A stretch of 64,000 nt of DNA. Origin: Sphingomonas sp. AR_OL41. Lineage in GTDB: Bacteria > Pseudomonadota > Alphaproteobacteria > Sphingomonadales > Sphingomonadaceae. Below, in pieces: positions 53,723 through 62,875 of this stretch (its first letter is position 1; every line of letters starts with the position of its first letter). The DNA is taken from NCBI RefSeq assembly GCF_029911635.1, contig NZ_JARYTI010000022.1:1-64000 (forward strand), written 5' to 3'. The notes below the pieces were generated by a model. The model had not been told where the DNA came from. It saw only the letters and a list, made by a program, of their open reading frames with translations, and did not search any database. The translations under genes were made by a program, and so were the position numbers.

Positions 53723-54697
53723 ATGGCACGCGTTGCGCGAATCGAACGAACCGGCGGACCCGAGGTCATCCTGTGGGGCGATGCCGACCTGCCGCCGCCT
53801 GGCGCCGGCGAAGTGCGCATGCGGAATACCGCGGTCGGGCTCAACTTCATCGATATCTACCACCGCAAGGGGCTTTACCCGGTCGAGCTGCCGGCCGGCC
53901 TCGGCAGCGAGGCGGCGGGGGTGATCGAGGCACTGGGCGACGGGGTCGAAGGCTTTGCCGTTGGCGACCGCGTCGGCACCTTCGGCCCGTCGCGCGGCGC
54001 CTATGCGACCGAGCGCAACGTGCCGGCGGCGCAACTCTTCCACCTGCCCGACGCGGTCGACGACAAGGTCGCGGCCGCGATCCTGCTCAAGGGCTGCACC
54101 ACCGAGATGCTGGTCGAACGCTGCGCCAAGGTGACGGCGGGACAGACCGTGCTGGTCCACGCCGCCGCCGGCGGGGTCGGGCATCTGCTCGTCGGCTGGC
54201 TCAAGGCGGTCGGCGCGACGGTGATCGGCACAGTCGGCGACCCGGCCAAGGTCGAGCAGGCGACACGCGCCGGCGCCGACCATGTGCTGCTGCACAAGGA
54301 TGAAGACGTCGCGGCGCGGGTGCGTGAGATCACCGGCGGCAAGGGGGTCGCGGTGTCGTTCGACGGTGTCGGCAAGGCGAGCTGGCCGGTATCGCTGGCG
54401 AGCGTCATGCGGCGCGGGCTGATCGTCAGCTATGGCAATGCCAGCGGTCCGGTCGATGGGGTCAATCTCGGCATCCTCGCGCAAAAGGGCTCGCTGTTCG
54501 TCACCCGCCCGACCTTGTTCGATTATTACATCACGCCGGAGGAGCGCCAGGCCGGCATCGACCGCGTCTTCGCGATGCTCGCCAAGGGCGCGATCGCCCC
54601 GGAGATCGGCCGGACCTTCGCCCTGGAGGACGTCGCCGAGGCTCACCGCGCGCTGGAGGCGGGCGAGACGACGGGGTCGACGGTGCTGCTGCCTTAG
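53723..54697 (+). CDS. NADPH:quinone oxidoreductase (zeta-crystallin-like)
   Basis: A 324-aa medium-chain dehydrogenase without the zinc ligands, QOR class. N-terminal groES-like domain VGLNFIDIYHRKGLYPVELPAGLGSEAAGVIEALG, nucleotide-binding Rossmann motif HAAAGGVGHLLVGWLKAVGATVIGTVG, and the C-terminal block RPTLFDYYITPEERQAGIDRVFAMLAKG. It transfers electrons from NADPH to quinones by a zinc-free mechanism. GGAG lies eight bases before the ATG. A large inverted repeat follows within 30 bp of the stop. Confidence 0.92.
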   Translation: MARVARIERTGGPEVILWGDADLPPPGAGEVRMRNTAVGLNFIDIYHRKGLYPVELPAGLGSEAAGVIEALGDGVEGFAVGDRVGTFGPSRGAYATERNVPAAQLFHLPDAVDDKVAAAILLKGCTTEMLVERCAKVTAGQTVLVHAAAGGVGHLLVGWLKAVGATVIGTVGDPAKVEQATRAGADHVLLHKDEDVAARVREITGGKGVAVSFDGVGKASWPVSLASVMRRGLIVSYGNASGPVDGVNLGILAQKGSLFVTRPTLFDYYITPEERQAGIDRVFAMLAKGAIAPEIGRTFALEDVAEAHRALEAGETTGSTVLLP

Positions 54698-54726
54698 GAT
54701 TGCTTTGCGCGTTCAAAATCTTACAC

Positions 54727-54829
54727 TTCCCCGGCGAAGGCCGGGGCTCAGTTGGGAGAGCGGAAGAATGAAGCGCGGCGTTCGTTCAAGCGACCTTCCC
54801 CAACTGGGCCCCGGCCTTCGCCGGGGAAG
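54727..54829. repeat. CCCCGGC-type inverted repeat, copy 2
   Basis: Two arms of about 30 bp, 54727-54756 (TTCCCCGGCGAAGGCCGGGG...CAGTTGGG) and 54796-54829 (TTCCCCAACTGG...CGGGGAAG), are near reverse complements separated by 39 bp. Each arm also holds its own small hairpin CCCCGGC-GAA-GGCCGGGG. A CGCTTTTT run follows, so it may act as the terminator of the quinone oxidoreductase gene. Confidence 0.85.
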
Positions 54830-54867
54830 GCGCTTTTTGAGAACGGATGCGCAGATCTTCGCCCGCT

Positions 54868-55476
54868 TCACCCCGGATAGGGGCTGGCCTTGAGCAGCCC
54901 CGCGAGATGCGCCGCATTGGCGGCGACCATGCCGGCGGTTTCGGTCACCTTGCGCGGCGTATGTTCCAGATCCTTGAAGTCGACCGACCCCATCGCCTCA
55001 CCGACCCAGTAGCAGGCAGCAACCGCGGGGATCGTCCAGCCGACATCGTTGAGCGACTGGAAGATCTGCGACGACGACATGTGGGCGCCATCCTCATTGC
55101 CGACGATCGCGGCGATCGCGACCTTGGAATAGCTCGGCATCCGCCCCGCCTCGTCGGTCTCGGAGAGGAAGGCGTCCATCCGCTCGAGCACGCGCTTGGC
55201 GACGCTGCCGACCTGCCCCATCCAGATCGGGCCGCCGAAGATCAGGATGTCGTGCGCCAGAATCTTCTTGCGCAAGGCCGGCCAGGCATCGCCATCGCCT
55301 TCGTCCGATGTCACGCCCGGCTTGATGTCGAGCGCGGCGACGCGCACCGTCTCGCTGATCGTTACGTCATGCTTTGCGAAAGCCTTGGCGAGGACGGCGA
55401 TCATCGCGTCGGTCGATGACGGCTTGGATGCTTCGGCCTTGAGCGAACAGTTCAGGGCAATGGCGGTCAGTGTCAT
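54868..55476 (-). CDS. Flavodoxin-fold NAD(P)H-dependent oxidoreductase
   Basis: A 202-aa flavodoxin-like reductase. The FMN phosphate-binding start NCSLKAEASKPSSTDAMI (10-28), the middle DILIFGGPIWMGQVGSVAKRVLERMD and VAIAAIVGNEDGAHMSSSQIFQSLNDVGW fit NADPH-dependent FMN reductase/flavodoxin families. Possible role: quinone or azo reduction; exact identity not shown. No RBS is obvious. The 420-bp stretch upstream is the repeat array. Confidence 0.85.
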   Translation of the reverse strand: MTLTAIALNCSLKAEASKPSSTDAMIAVLAKAFAKHDVTISETVRVAALDIKPGVTSDEGDGDAWPALRKKILAHDILIFGGPIWMGQVGSVAKRVLERMDAFLSETDEAGRMPSYSKVAIAAIVGNEDGAHMSSSQIFQSLNDVGWTIPAVAACYWVGEAMGSVDFKDLEHTPRKVTETAGMVAANAAHLAGLLKASPYPG

Positions 55477-55547
55477 GATGGGCTCCCGGTCGTGCCCCGC
55501 TAGAGCGCGCCACGCGCCACCCGGGTTCCGCCGCGCCGATCCTCACG

Positions 55548-55718
55548 CTCCCTGTTGCCTCCCTGTTACTCCCTGATACTCCCTGTTCCGCCCCCCTTGC
55601 GCATATTTGCGAATGGCAGCGCCATTATGCGAGCCTGACCAACAGCTTGTCCCTTTCCCAGCGCTGCGAACAGGGAGTGGGGTGCCGCGAACAGGGAGTT
55701 CGCGTCCGAACAGGGAGA
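55548..55718. repeat. Inverted array of short GAACAGGGAGT repeats
   Basis: Four copies of (A)CTCCCTGTT(or CTGAT) lie at 55548-55588 and three copies of GAACAGGGAGT(A) in the opposite orientation at 55668-55717, separated by ~80 bp. Copies are 11-13 bp apart within the left cluster and about 20 bp apart in the right. The array is in the 421-bp gene-free stretch 55477-55897; the remaining part shows no ORF with coding character. Confidence 0.8.
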
Positions 55719-55897
55719 ATATCCTCGACCATGAGAAACAAGCGCAGGTCGCGCCACTTTGCGCCTTGCCGGGAGCGTCGCGGAAAGTGAATCACGGCGA
55801 AGATGTGCGGCGATCGGGCTCGGGCGGTGATCCACCCCCCGCGGCCGCGCGCGCCTGGTTGCGGCCGGCGGCGAGATCGCCGGCCGCAACGCGTGCG

Positions 55898-58800
55898 TCA
55901 GCCGGTCACCGCCGCGACATTGTCGTCGGCATTGCGGTCGATATATTTGTTGTACGGGTCGACCCCGGCAAAGGCCGGCTTGCGCGTCGAGACGACCTTG
56001 ATCACCTGCTTACCCGACTTCACCGGCAGGCGCGTCATCGAGATCACGTCCTTCGCCGCGAACGCGCCAAGGCCCGGCCGCGCGTCGAACAGCCCGATAT
56101 CGATATCGTCGGCGAGCGGCGTCGCGCGCTCCTTGCCCTTGCCGTCGGCATAGAATTTCGCGGCGTCGATCGTGATCGAGGTCTCGAACTTTCCGTCGGC
56201 CAGCTTGCGCACCGTCGCGGTCGGTGCCTTCAGGTCGTAGATCGTGATGCGGTCGAGCAGATCGAGCACCAGTTCATGTTCGGCTGGCGTGCGCGCGAGC
56301 GACAGGAAGCCGTTCACCAGATCGAGCGATCGGGCATAGGGCTGGCTCTTGAAGCGATATTTGTCGAGCAGCCCGGCGAGCATGTGGTTGACGCGGTCTT
56401 CTCCCAGCCGGTCCTGCAGCAGGTACATCACCACCGCGCCCTTGCGGTAATGGATGTAGGGCTGGTTCTCGACGCGATCGAGCGGCAGTTCCTCGATCCG
56501 CTCCGACCCGCGCGAGCGCAGATAATTGTCGAGCTCATATTTGAGGAAGCGGCGGATCTTGTCCTCGCCATAAAGGTGCTTCATCACCATCAGCGCCGAA
56601 TATTGCGCCATGGTTTCGACCATGATCGTGCCGCCCTGCATGTCGGCGCTGATCAGCTGGTGCGCCCAATATTGGTGGCCCAGTTCGTGCGCGGTGACAT
56701 AGGTGACGTAATCGATCTTCTCGGCGTCGCGGGTATCGGCGATGAAGCCGATGCGCTCCGAATAGGGGATCGTCCCGGCGAATGCCTGGGCGAAGGTCGC
56801 ATAGCCGGGAAATTCGATGATCCGCGCATAGTCGAACTGATAGGGCCCGAAATGCGCGCGGTAATAGCCGAGCGAGGTGCGCATCGCCGCCAGCATGCGA
56901 TCGACATTGTAGCTATGCTTGGGGTCGTAATAGACGGTCAGCTTCACCCCGTCGGCCATCGCCGATTTCTCGGCATAGCGCGCCGACTGGACCGAGAAGA
57001 AAGCGAGGATCGGCGCACCCGACACGAAATGCGCGGTGCGGCGGCCATCGGCGATGGTGTCCGAGACCTTGCGGCCCGGGGCGATCGGCACCTGGTCGGC
57101 GCTGGTCGACAGCGTGATGTCCGAATGGACCCAGTCTGCGTCACCGACATAGTTGCGACGCTGCGCGGAGGTGTCTTCCAGCTTGGCCATGCGCAGCTCG
57201 GGCTCAAGGCCATATTTGCGGCGCTTGACGCGGTCGTCGAGCAACCCGTCGCGGCTCATGCCGAGCTGCGGCGCGAACTGGGCATTGTTGAGGAAGGTGC
57301 CATTGCCGATCAGCGCGGTATCGTCGCCATTGGCGCGCAGGCCGTGCTGGACGCGCTCGGTGCGGAAAGTGAGCGTACCCGTCGCGCCCGGCGCGAGCGG
57401 CGTGGCGAAGGTGTAGATGCGATATTTCAGCACGGCATCGTCCATGCTGAGCTTCGCGCCCGGCACGTCGATCGCCTTGATCGCGGTGTTGCGGTCCTGC
57501 AGCCGGACGTGCAGCGCGGGCACGGGGGCGCCGGTGTCGTTGACGAAGCGATATTGCCCGCTGAATTCGGCGCGACGCTCCGCTGGATAGAGCGCGACAT
57601 TCATGGTGATGTCGGTCAGCGACGGCTGGAGCACTTTCTCATAGGGGAGATATTTCTTCTCGTAATCCGCCAGCATCCGCTCGCCGTCGTCCTGCGTGCG
57701 ATACTGGTTGAGGATGTTCATGTTCCAGAACAGATATCCGCCGGTGGCGACGAAAACGAGCAGCGCGGCGAGCATGATCGCGCCGGCGGGACCGGCGAGC
57801 CGGCGCGGCAGGCGCCTCAGCCGCGGCATCAGCTTGACCTCGGTGCCGCGCCGCCACAGCAGATGCGCGAGCACGGCGAGCATCACCGCGAACGCACCCC
57901 AATAGAGCCGCAGCCACCAGCCCAGCGCCCGGCCGACCTGCGCGCCGTTCATGTCCGAAAGGCGCTCGTTGCCGGTGCTGCCATAATTGTAGAGCGGGTG
58001 CTCGAAGCCGATGTTCGACAGCGTGATCGTCGCGACGAGATAGATCACCATCACGCCCCAGCCGACATATTTGTTGGGGCTGAGCGCCTGGACGAAGACG
58101 GCGAGGATCGCGGTGAGGGCAAGGTCGACCGATGATGGCAGGAGGTACCAGGCGAAATACTGGCCGAGCTCGACATTGGACTGGCCGCGCGCGAGCTGAA
58201 CGATGATCGCGGCGATGATCGATACGATCAGCGTCGCGATGAGTACCGCCGTCACTGCCAGCGATTTGGGCACCATATAGGCCCAGTTGGGCAGCGAGGT
58301 CGCGTCGATGATCTCGTGCATCTTGCGCTCGCGGTCGCGCCACACGAGTTCGCCAGAATAATAGATGGCGATGATGAGGGGAATGAAGGTGAAGGCGCCT
58401 TGCAGAATGCCGATCGTCGCGAAGGTCAGCGGGCGCGCCGGCGTGCCATAGATTTCATTGCCGACGAGCAGGCCCGCGGTGGCGTTGAACAGCCCGACGA
58501 GCATTAGCACGGCAAAGGCCGGGCTGCGCAGGACCTGGCGCATCTCGAAGCGACAGCGCGCCGCAAACCGCGCCCATGCCGCGTCGGCGGGGCGAAGCGC
58601 CGGAAGGCGGGTCACGATCAGCGGTGCCGCTGCCGCCAGTTTGGCATCCTTGCGCGCCTGGCGCCGCAACTTGCGCCGCGAGATGCCCGCTTCGGCAAAG
58701 CTGAACCGCGAATAAGCGATCACGAGCGCGAGAAAGGCGACGCCGATCCAGATCAGGCGGTTGACCAGCAGCGTTCCTGCAAAGGCCGGCGTCAAGCTGT

Positions 58801-59485
58801 TCGCCTCGGTGGCCGTCCAGTAGCGCGTGGCGTTGCCAAAGGCACCGGCACCGAAGGGTTCGACAAGGCCCGTCAGCTCGCGCAATTCGGGTTTGGATCG
58901 CAAGACCGTGTTGAGCACGAACCACAGCACCAGGAACACGACAACGCCGAGATAGCTGTACATCATCGAGCGGGTCATCGTCGCGACGGCGAAGAAGATG
59001 GCCGAGGTCAGAAACAGATTGGGCAGCGCGAAGACGAGATAGGAGAAGGCATAATCGTGCCAGCGATTGGGGCCGAGCAGGTCGGCATCGACCCATGGCA
59101 TCAACGAACCAAGCCAGATGGCGAGCGGCACGGCGACGAAAGAGATCGCCGCCGCGAGATAGGCGCCGAGAAAGCGCGCGAACAGATAGTCGAACTTCTT
59201 CACCCGCGTCGTCACGACCATCGGGCCGAAGCCGCTCTCGTTATCGCGCACGATGACGTTGGCGACGAACGCCGTCGTCACGAACATGAAGAACACCGAC
59301 AGGATCAGTTGGGTCTGGGCGATCGCGACCGGGGCGTTCTTGTGGATATTGCCGCCGCCGCCGATGCGGATCTGCTCGACGGTCATCGAGCCGAAGGTCA
59401 GCAGGAAGAACAGGATGGCGACGACCCAGAAGACCGGGTTACGCAGCTGGTAGCGCAGCTCGAAGCTGGCGATCTTGGCGAACAT
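55898..59485 (-). CDS. ABC-2 permease fused to an M1-type metallopeptidase
   Basis: A 1195-aa fusion. Residues 1-~560 are ABC-2-type permease with two sets of ~6 TM helices (starting MFAKIASFELRYQLRNPVFWVVAILFFLLTFGS, and again after ~320 in RFEMRQVLRSPAFAVLMLVGLFN). Residues ~600-1195 form a gluzincin domain: HELGH at 933-937 (zinc His) and E957 in MVETMAQYSALMVM as third ligand, spaced by 19 residues. It lies 5 bp after the ATPase stop of 59491, so they form an exporter. Family members known as ABC transporter permease/M1 aminopeptidase have no proven role. Confidence 0.93.
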   Translation of the reverse strand: MFAKIASFELRYQLRNPVFWVVAILFFLLTFGSMTVEQIRIGGGGNIHKNAPVAIAQTQLILSVFFMFVTTAFVANVIVRDNESGFGPMVVTTRVKKFDYLFARFLGAYLAAAISFVAVPLAIWLGSLMPWVDADLLGPNRWHDYAFSYLVFALPNLFLTSAIFFAVATMTRSMMYSYLGVVVFLVLWFVLNTVLRSKPELRELTGLVEPFGAGAFGNATRYWTATEANSLTPAFAGTLLVNRLIWIGVAFLALVIAYSRFSFAEAGISRRKLRRQARKDAKLAAAAPLIVTRLPALRPADAAWARFAARCRFEMRQVLRSPAFAVLMLVGLFNATAGLLVGNEIYGTPARPLTFATIGILQGAFTFIPLIIAIYYSGELVWRDRERKMHEIIDATSLPNWAYMVPKSLAVTAVLIATLIVSIIAAIIVQLARGQSNVELGQYFAWYLLPSSVDLALTAILAVFVQALSPNKYVGWGVMVIYLVATITLSNIGFEHPLYNYGSTGNERLSDMNGAQVGRALGWWLRLYWGAFAVMLAVLAHLLWRRGTEVKLMPRLRRLPRRLAGPAGAIMLAALLVFVATGGYLFWNMNILNQYRTQDDGERMLADYEKKYLPYEKVLQPSLTDITMNVALYPAERRAEFSGQYRFVNDTGAPVPALHVRLQDRNTAIKAIDVPGAKLSMDDAVLKYRIYTFATPLAPGATGTLTFRTERVQHGLRANGDDTALIGNGTFLNNAQFAPQLGMSRDGLLDDRVKRRKYGLEPELRMAKLEDTSAQRRNYVGDADWVHSDITLSTSADQVPIAPGRKVSDTIADGRRTAHFVSGAPILAFFSVQSARYAEKSAMADGVKLTVYYDPKHSYNVDRMLAAMRTSLGYYRAHFGPYQFDYARIIEFPGYATFAQAFAGTIPYSERIGFIADTRDAEKIDYVTYVTAHELGHQYWAHQLISADMQGGTIMVETMAQYSALMVMKHLYGEDKIRRFLKYELDNYLRSRGSERIEELPLDRVENQPYIHYRKGAVVMYLLQDRLGEDRVNHMLAGLLDKYRFKSQPYARSLDLVNGFLSLARTPAEHELVLDLLDRITIYDLKAPTATVRKLADGKFETSITIDAAKFYADGKGKERATPLADDIDIGLFDARPGLGAFAAKDVISMTRLPVKSGKQVIKVVSTRKPAFAGVDPYNKYIDRNADDNVAAVTG

Positions 59486-59490
59486 GGCGC

Positions 59491-60384
59491 TCAGGCCGCT
59501 GCTGGCATGGGTACGCGGCGGGTGCGCGCCAGCGTCGAGAAATAGACGTCTTCGAGCCCGCCCGACACGCTGGTGAAGCCGTCACCGGGGTCGCTCGGCG
59601 CGAGGATGTGGACGATCGTCTTCCCCGCGAACAGGCGGGTCGAGATCACCTCGTGGCGGCTGCGATAGTCTTCGAGCTGGTCGCGCTCGATCGTCTTGGC
59701 CCAGACATTGCCGCGCGATTGCGCGATCAGTTCCTGCGGCGCGCCCTCGAGCTGGATCTTGCCCGCCGCGAGCACCGCCATGCGCGGGCAGAGGTCGGCA
59801 ACGTCCTCGACGATATGCGTCGACAGGATGATCACGACATTCTCGCCGATCTCGGCGAGCAGGTTGAGGAAGCGGTTGCGCTCTTCGGGGTCGAGTCCGG
59901 CGGTCGGCTCATCGACGATGATCAACTCGGGGTTGCCGATCAGCGCCTGGGCGATGCCGAAGCGTTGCCGCATGCCGCCCGAAAAGCCGGCGATAGCCTT
60001 TTTGCGCACGTTCCAGAGATTGGTCTGGTTGAGCAAGGTCTCGACCGTCTCCTTGCGCTCGCGCGCCGAGGCGACGCCCTTGAGCACCGCCATATGATCG
60101 AGCATGTCATAGGCCGAGACGCGCGGGTAGACGCCGAAATCCTGCGGCAGATAGCCGAGCCGCTCGCGCAGCTTTTCCGGCTCGGCGATCACGTCGATGT
60201 CGCCGAAGCGGATGCTGCCCGCGGTCGGGGTCTGCAACGTCGCGACGGTGCGCATCAGCGTCGACTTGCCCGCGCCATTGGGCCCGAGCAGGCCGTACAT
60301 GCCCTTGGGAATGCTCAGCGACACATCGTCGAGCGCGCGGGTGCCATTGGCATAGACATGGGTGACGCCGGTCAGTTCTAGCAC
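59491..60384 (-). CDS. ABC transporter ATP-binding protein
   Basis: A 297-aa ABC ATPase for the permease-peptidase fusion. Walker A GPNGAGKS (34-41), Q-loop LPQDFG, signature FSGGM (134-138), Walker B LIIVDE (154-159) and H-loop STHIVED. The long C-terminal extension (200-297) is typical of ABC-2-type exporters. GTG start with GGGGGAG upstream. Five bp separate its stop from the fusion gene. Confidence 0.93.
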   Translation of the reverse strand: MLELTGVTHVYANGTRALDDVSLSIPKGMYGLLGPNGAGKSTLMRTVATLQTPTAGSIRFGDIDVIAEPEKLRERLGYLPQDFGVYPRVSAYDMLDHMAVLKGVASARERKETVETLLNQTNLWNVRKKAIAGFSGGMRQRFGIAQALIGNPELIIVDEPTAGLDPEERNRFLNLLAEIGENVVIILSTHIVEDVADLCPRMAVLAAGKIQLEGAPQELIAQSRGNVWAKTIERDQLEDYRSRHEVISTRLFAGKTIVHILAPSDPGDGFTSVSGGLEDVYFSTLARTRRVPMPAAA

Positions 60385-60480
60385 GCTGATATCTCCCCCG
60401 AATGGGGCGATAATAGCATGTGTATTACGAACCTAAAGCAGTATTTTGCGCGGTGCGGTAGATTCTTATGTGCGTTGAAA

Positions 60481-61206
60481 TCAATCGAGCAGGGCGCTCA
60501 AGCCATCCGCGTCGCGCAGTACGATGCCGCGCGTCCCGGCGCGCTCGATCAGCCCGCCTTGTTCGAGCGCGCTCAGCTGGCGGCTGACCGTCTCGATCGT
60601 CAGCCCGAGCAGCCCGGCGATTTCGCCGCGCGTCAGCGGCAGGTCGAAGCGCGTGGCGCGGTGGCAACCCGGGCCGGCCGCGTCGGCGAAGGCGAGCAGC
60701 AGCCCGGCGACGCGGCCGCGCGCGTCGCGCCGGCCGATCAGATCGGTCAGCGCCCGCGCCTCGTCGAGATCGGTGACCGAGCGTTGCAGCACGCTCTGCT
60801 GCAAGGCCGGGGCGGCGGCCATCAGCCGCTCGAAATCGGCGCGCGGCACCAGACACAGTTCGCTGTCGGTCAGCGCCACCGCGTCATAGCGGATTTGCGC
60901 GAAGAATAATTGCCCGAGCAGCCCGGCCGGATGGACCAAAGCGACGATCCGCTCGACCCCGTCCGCGCCGGTCGAGCATAGTTTCACCGCGCCGCGCACC
61001 AGCGTCGCGCAGGCGACGCTGTCGTCGCCCGCCGCGAAGATCGTCTCGCCGCGGGCGAAGCGGCGGTGCCGGCCGATCCGGCTGAACGCGTCGAGCTCAC
61101 CCGGGTCGAGCGCGGCGCACACCGCCGCATCCCGCACCGGGCAGACGGTGCAGATTGCCGGAATCGCCGGGGCCGGTTCGGCGGGGAAGGCATCCATCCG
61201 GTTCAT
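60481..61206 (-). CDS. fnr: FNR-type oxygen-sensing regulator
   Basis: A 241-aa Crp/Fnr-family regulator of the [4Fe-4S] FNR class. Cysteines C19, C22 and C30 (C-x2-C-x7-C), typical of alphaproteobacterial FnrL/FnrN, plus C118 in SELCLVPRADFERL (the FNR C122 equivalent) can hold the cluster. The effector-binding barrel is ~35-150. The HTH is LTRGEIAGLLGLTIETVSRQLSALEQGGLIER with E205, S208 and R209, the FNR recognition residues (TTGAT half sites). ATG at 61206 overlaps the small membrane protein stop, so it belongs to the radical SAM operon. 60385-60480 shows no gene. Confidence 0.92.
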   Translation of the reverse strand: MNRMDAFPAEPAPAIPAICTVCPVRDAAVCAALDPGELDAFSRIGRHRRFARGETIFAAGDDSVACATLVRGAVKLCSTGADGVERIVALVHPAGLLGQLFFAQIRYDAVALTDSELCLVPRADFERLMAAAPALQQSVLQRSVTDLDEARALTDLIGRRDARGRVAGLLLAFADAAGPGCHRATRFDLPLTRGEIAGLLGLTIETVSRQLSALEQGGLIERAGTRGIVLRDADGLSALLD

Positions 61207-61424
61207 TGTTCGCGTGACAGGTTGCGGCCGATGAAGAACAGGCCAAGGCCGATGAGAAAGGGCACGCCGCCGACGATCAGCGGGATCGGCAGCGCCGACA
61301 GCGCATCGGCAGGGCTCATGCCGCCGCTCAACCCCATGCCGATCACCACGACCGTGCACAGGCCGCTGCCCGTCATGATCAGGATGCCGATGGCGAGCAG
61401 CAACCCGCCGAAAAACTGCTTCAT
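61203..61424 (-). CDS. Small two-TM membrane protein in the lipid operon
   Basis: A 73-aa protein with two TM helices (residues 4-33 and 47-67) joined by a short loop (SGGMSPADALSALP) and a basic end (FIGRNLSREQ). It overlaps the radical SAM stop and the fnr start by four bases each (ATGA), so it is translated as part of the unit. Function unknown; its size suits a subunit or anchor for a membrane-lipid enzyme. Confidence 0.8.
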   Translation of the reverse strand: MKQFFGGLLLAIGILIMTGSGLCTVVVIGMGLSGGMSPADALSALPIPLIVGGVPFLIGLGLFFIGRNLSREQ

Positions 61425-62875
61425 AACCTTTCCCCCGCGCGCGCGCGACGCAGCACGCCAGCCCCTTCTGCGCCGCTGCGATAGAAACTGTTATACGTAT
61501 CAAACGGGATGATCGCACCCTCGGGCGTGACGAAATGCACGCAACTGCGTTTCACCGTGGCGAGATCGAAATTGTAGCGATCGAGGAATTGCAGGATCAC
61601 GACGCGGAAGCTGTTGGCATAGCCGAGCTCCGCCGGCACCGCTGCCTGTGGCAGGCAGCATAGCAGCCCGGCCAGCTTCTCCTCGGTATTGGCCTGTGTC
61701 GTCGCCAGGCTGAGCAGGCCGTTCACCGCCTCGCGCAGCTTGGGATAGGCCTCGTAGCTGATCGTGTTGGGGCCTTCGAGGATCAGTTCGCGCGGTAGCA
61801 GCGCGGTGATCGGCGTGACATTGGGCCCGTCGCGCAGGCCATAGCCGATGCAGATCTGGTCGGGGTTGCAGGGCAGGGGGATCATGTCCTCCAGCCCGAA
61901 CACGCCGGCCTTGGCGACCTCGCGGCGGATCTGCGTCAGCAGGATGCGATTGGCCTTGCCGTCGAACCCCTCATTGCGGCCGGCATCCTGCACCGGCTGG
62001 AAGGTCACGCCGCGCACGCATTTCCATTGCAGCGCATGCTCGATGATCGGCGCGACCTCTTGGTCGTTGACCCCGCGCTTGACCACCGCGACCAAGGTCG
62101 TCGACAGCCCGACGCGCTCCAGTGCTTCCAGCGCCTGCTGGCGGATGCGCGACAACCGCGCGCCGCGCAGGTTCATCAGCGCCTCGTCGTTGAGGCTGTC
62201 GAACTGGAGATAGACTTCGAGCCGCGGCGCATAGCTGGCGAGCCGTTCGACGAACGCCGGGTCCTGCGCGATGCGCACGCCATTGGTGTTGATCATCACA
62301 TGGCGGATCGGCCGCGCCTTCACCGCGTCGAGGATCTCGAAGAAGTGCGGGTGGATCGTCGGCTCGCCGCCCGACAGCTGGACGAGATCGGGCTCGCCTT
62401 CGCTCAGCACCAGCGCGTCGAGCATCCGCTCGACCGTCGCGACGGGCAGATGCGCGCCGTGCACATCCTCGGCATCGGCGAAGCACACCGGGCACGACAG
62501 ATTGCAGGCCGAATTGATCTCGACGATCGCCAGGCAGCTATGCTGCTCGTGATCGGGGCACAGCCCGCAATCGAACGGGCAGCCGGCCTCGGTGCGGGTA
62601 TGGGTGTGGAGCGGCCGGTCGCCGGGCTTGAGCCACAATTTCTGCGACCGCCAGTAATCGAGATCGTCGCTGATCAGCGTCTTCTGCACGCCGTGCTCGC
62701 GGCAGCGCTTGAGGTAGAAGACCTTGTCATCCTCGATGATCACCTTGGCCGGGACCGGCACGAGGCAGGTCTCACACAGGCTCGTCGTCTGGCCGTGGAA
62801 AAGATAGGGCGCCGCCTTGCGCTCGGGCGGGGTCACCGGGTCGAGCACGGCCACGGAGGATCCAGACAAGGGCAT
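61421..62875 (-). CDS. Radical SAM protein, Tes/MJ0619-like
   Basis: A 484-aa radical SAM enzyme. The [4Fe-4S]-SAM motif is C124-x3-C128-x2-C131 (SACNLSCPVCFA) with GGEPT at 169-173. Extra cysteines C34, C37, C58 and C99, C103, C106, C114 occur in the N-terminal domain (LCETCLVPVPAKV ... CREHG ... AGCPFDCGLCPDHEQHSC), and more later (PLPCNPDQICIG, LLCCLP, SCVHF). That arrangement matches the tetraether-lipid-synthase-like branch, which joins lipid chains through C-C bonds. A bacterial function is not established. The start overlaps the Lgt-like gene by up to 104 bp; shorter GTG starts at 62854, 62848 and 62836 are possible. Confidence 0.88.
   Translation of the reverse strand: MPLSGSSVAVLDPVTPPERKAAPYLFHGQTTSLCETCLVPVPAKVIIEDDKVFYLKRCREHGVQKTLISDDLDYWRSQKLWLKPGDRPLHTHTRTEAGCPFDCGLCPDHEQHSCLAIVEINSACNLSCPVCFADAEDVHGAHLPVATVERMLDALVLSEGEPDLVQLSGGEPTIHPHFFEILDAVKARPIRHVMINTNGVRIAQDPAFVERLASYAPRLEVYLQFDSLNDEALMNLRGARLSRIRQQALEALERVGLSTTLVAVVKRGVNDQEVAPIIEHALQWKCVRGVTFQPVQDAGRNEGFDGKANRILLTQIRREVAKAGVFGLEDMIPLPCNPDQICIGYGLRDGPNVTPITALLPRELILEGPNTISYEAYPKLREAVNGLLSLATTQANTEEKLAGLLCCLPQAAVPAELGYANSFRVVILQFLDRYNFDLATVKRSCVHFVTPEGAIIPFDTYNSFYRSGAEGAGVLRRARAGERL

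Noticed and set aside
55607..58135. 842-aa forward open frame opposite the permease-peptidase fusion
   Set aside because: Arg/His/Asp-rich composition typical of antisense reading in GC-rich DNA, with no motif; the opposite strand has the HExxH protein and ABC-2 TM helices.
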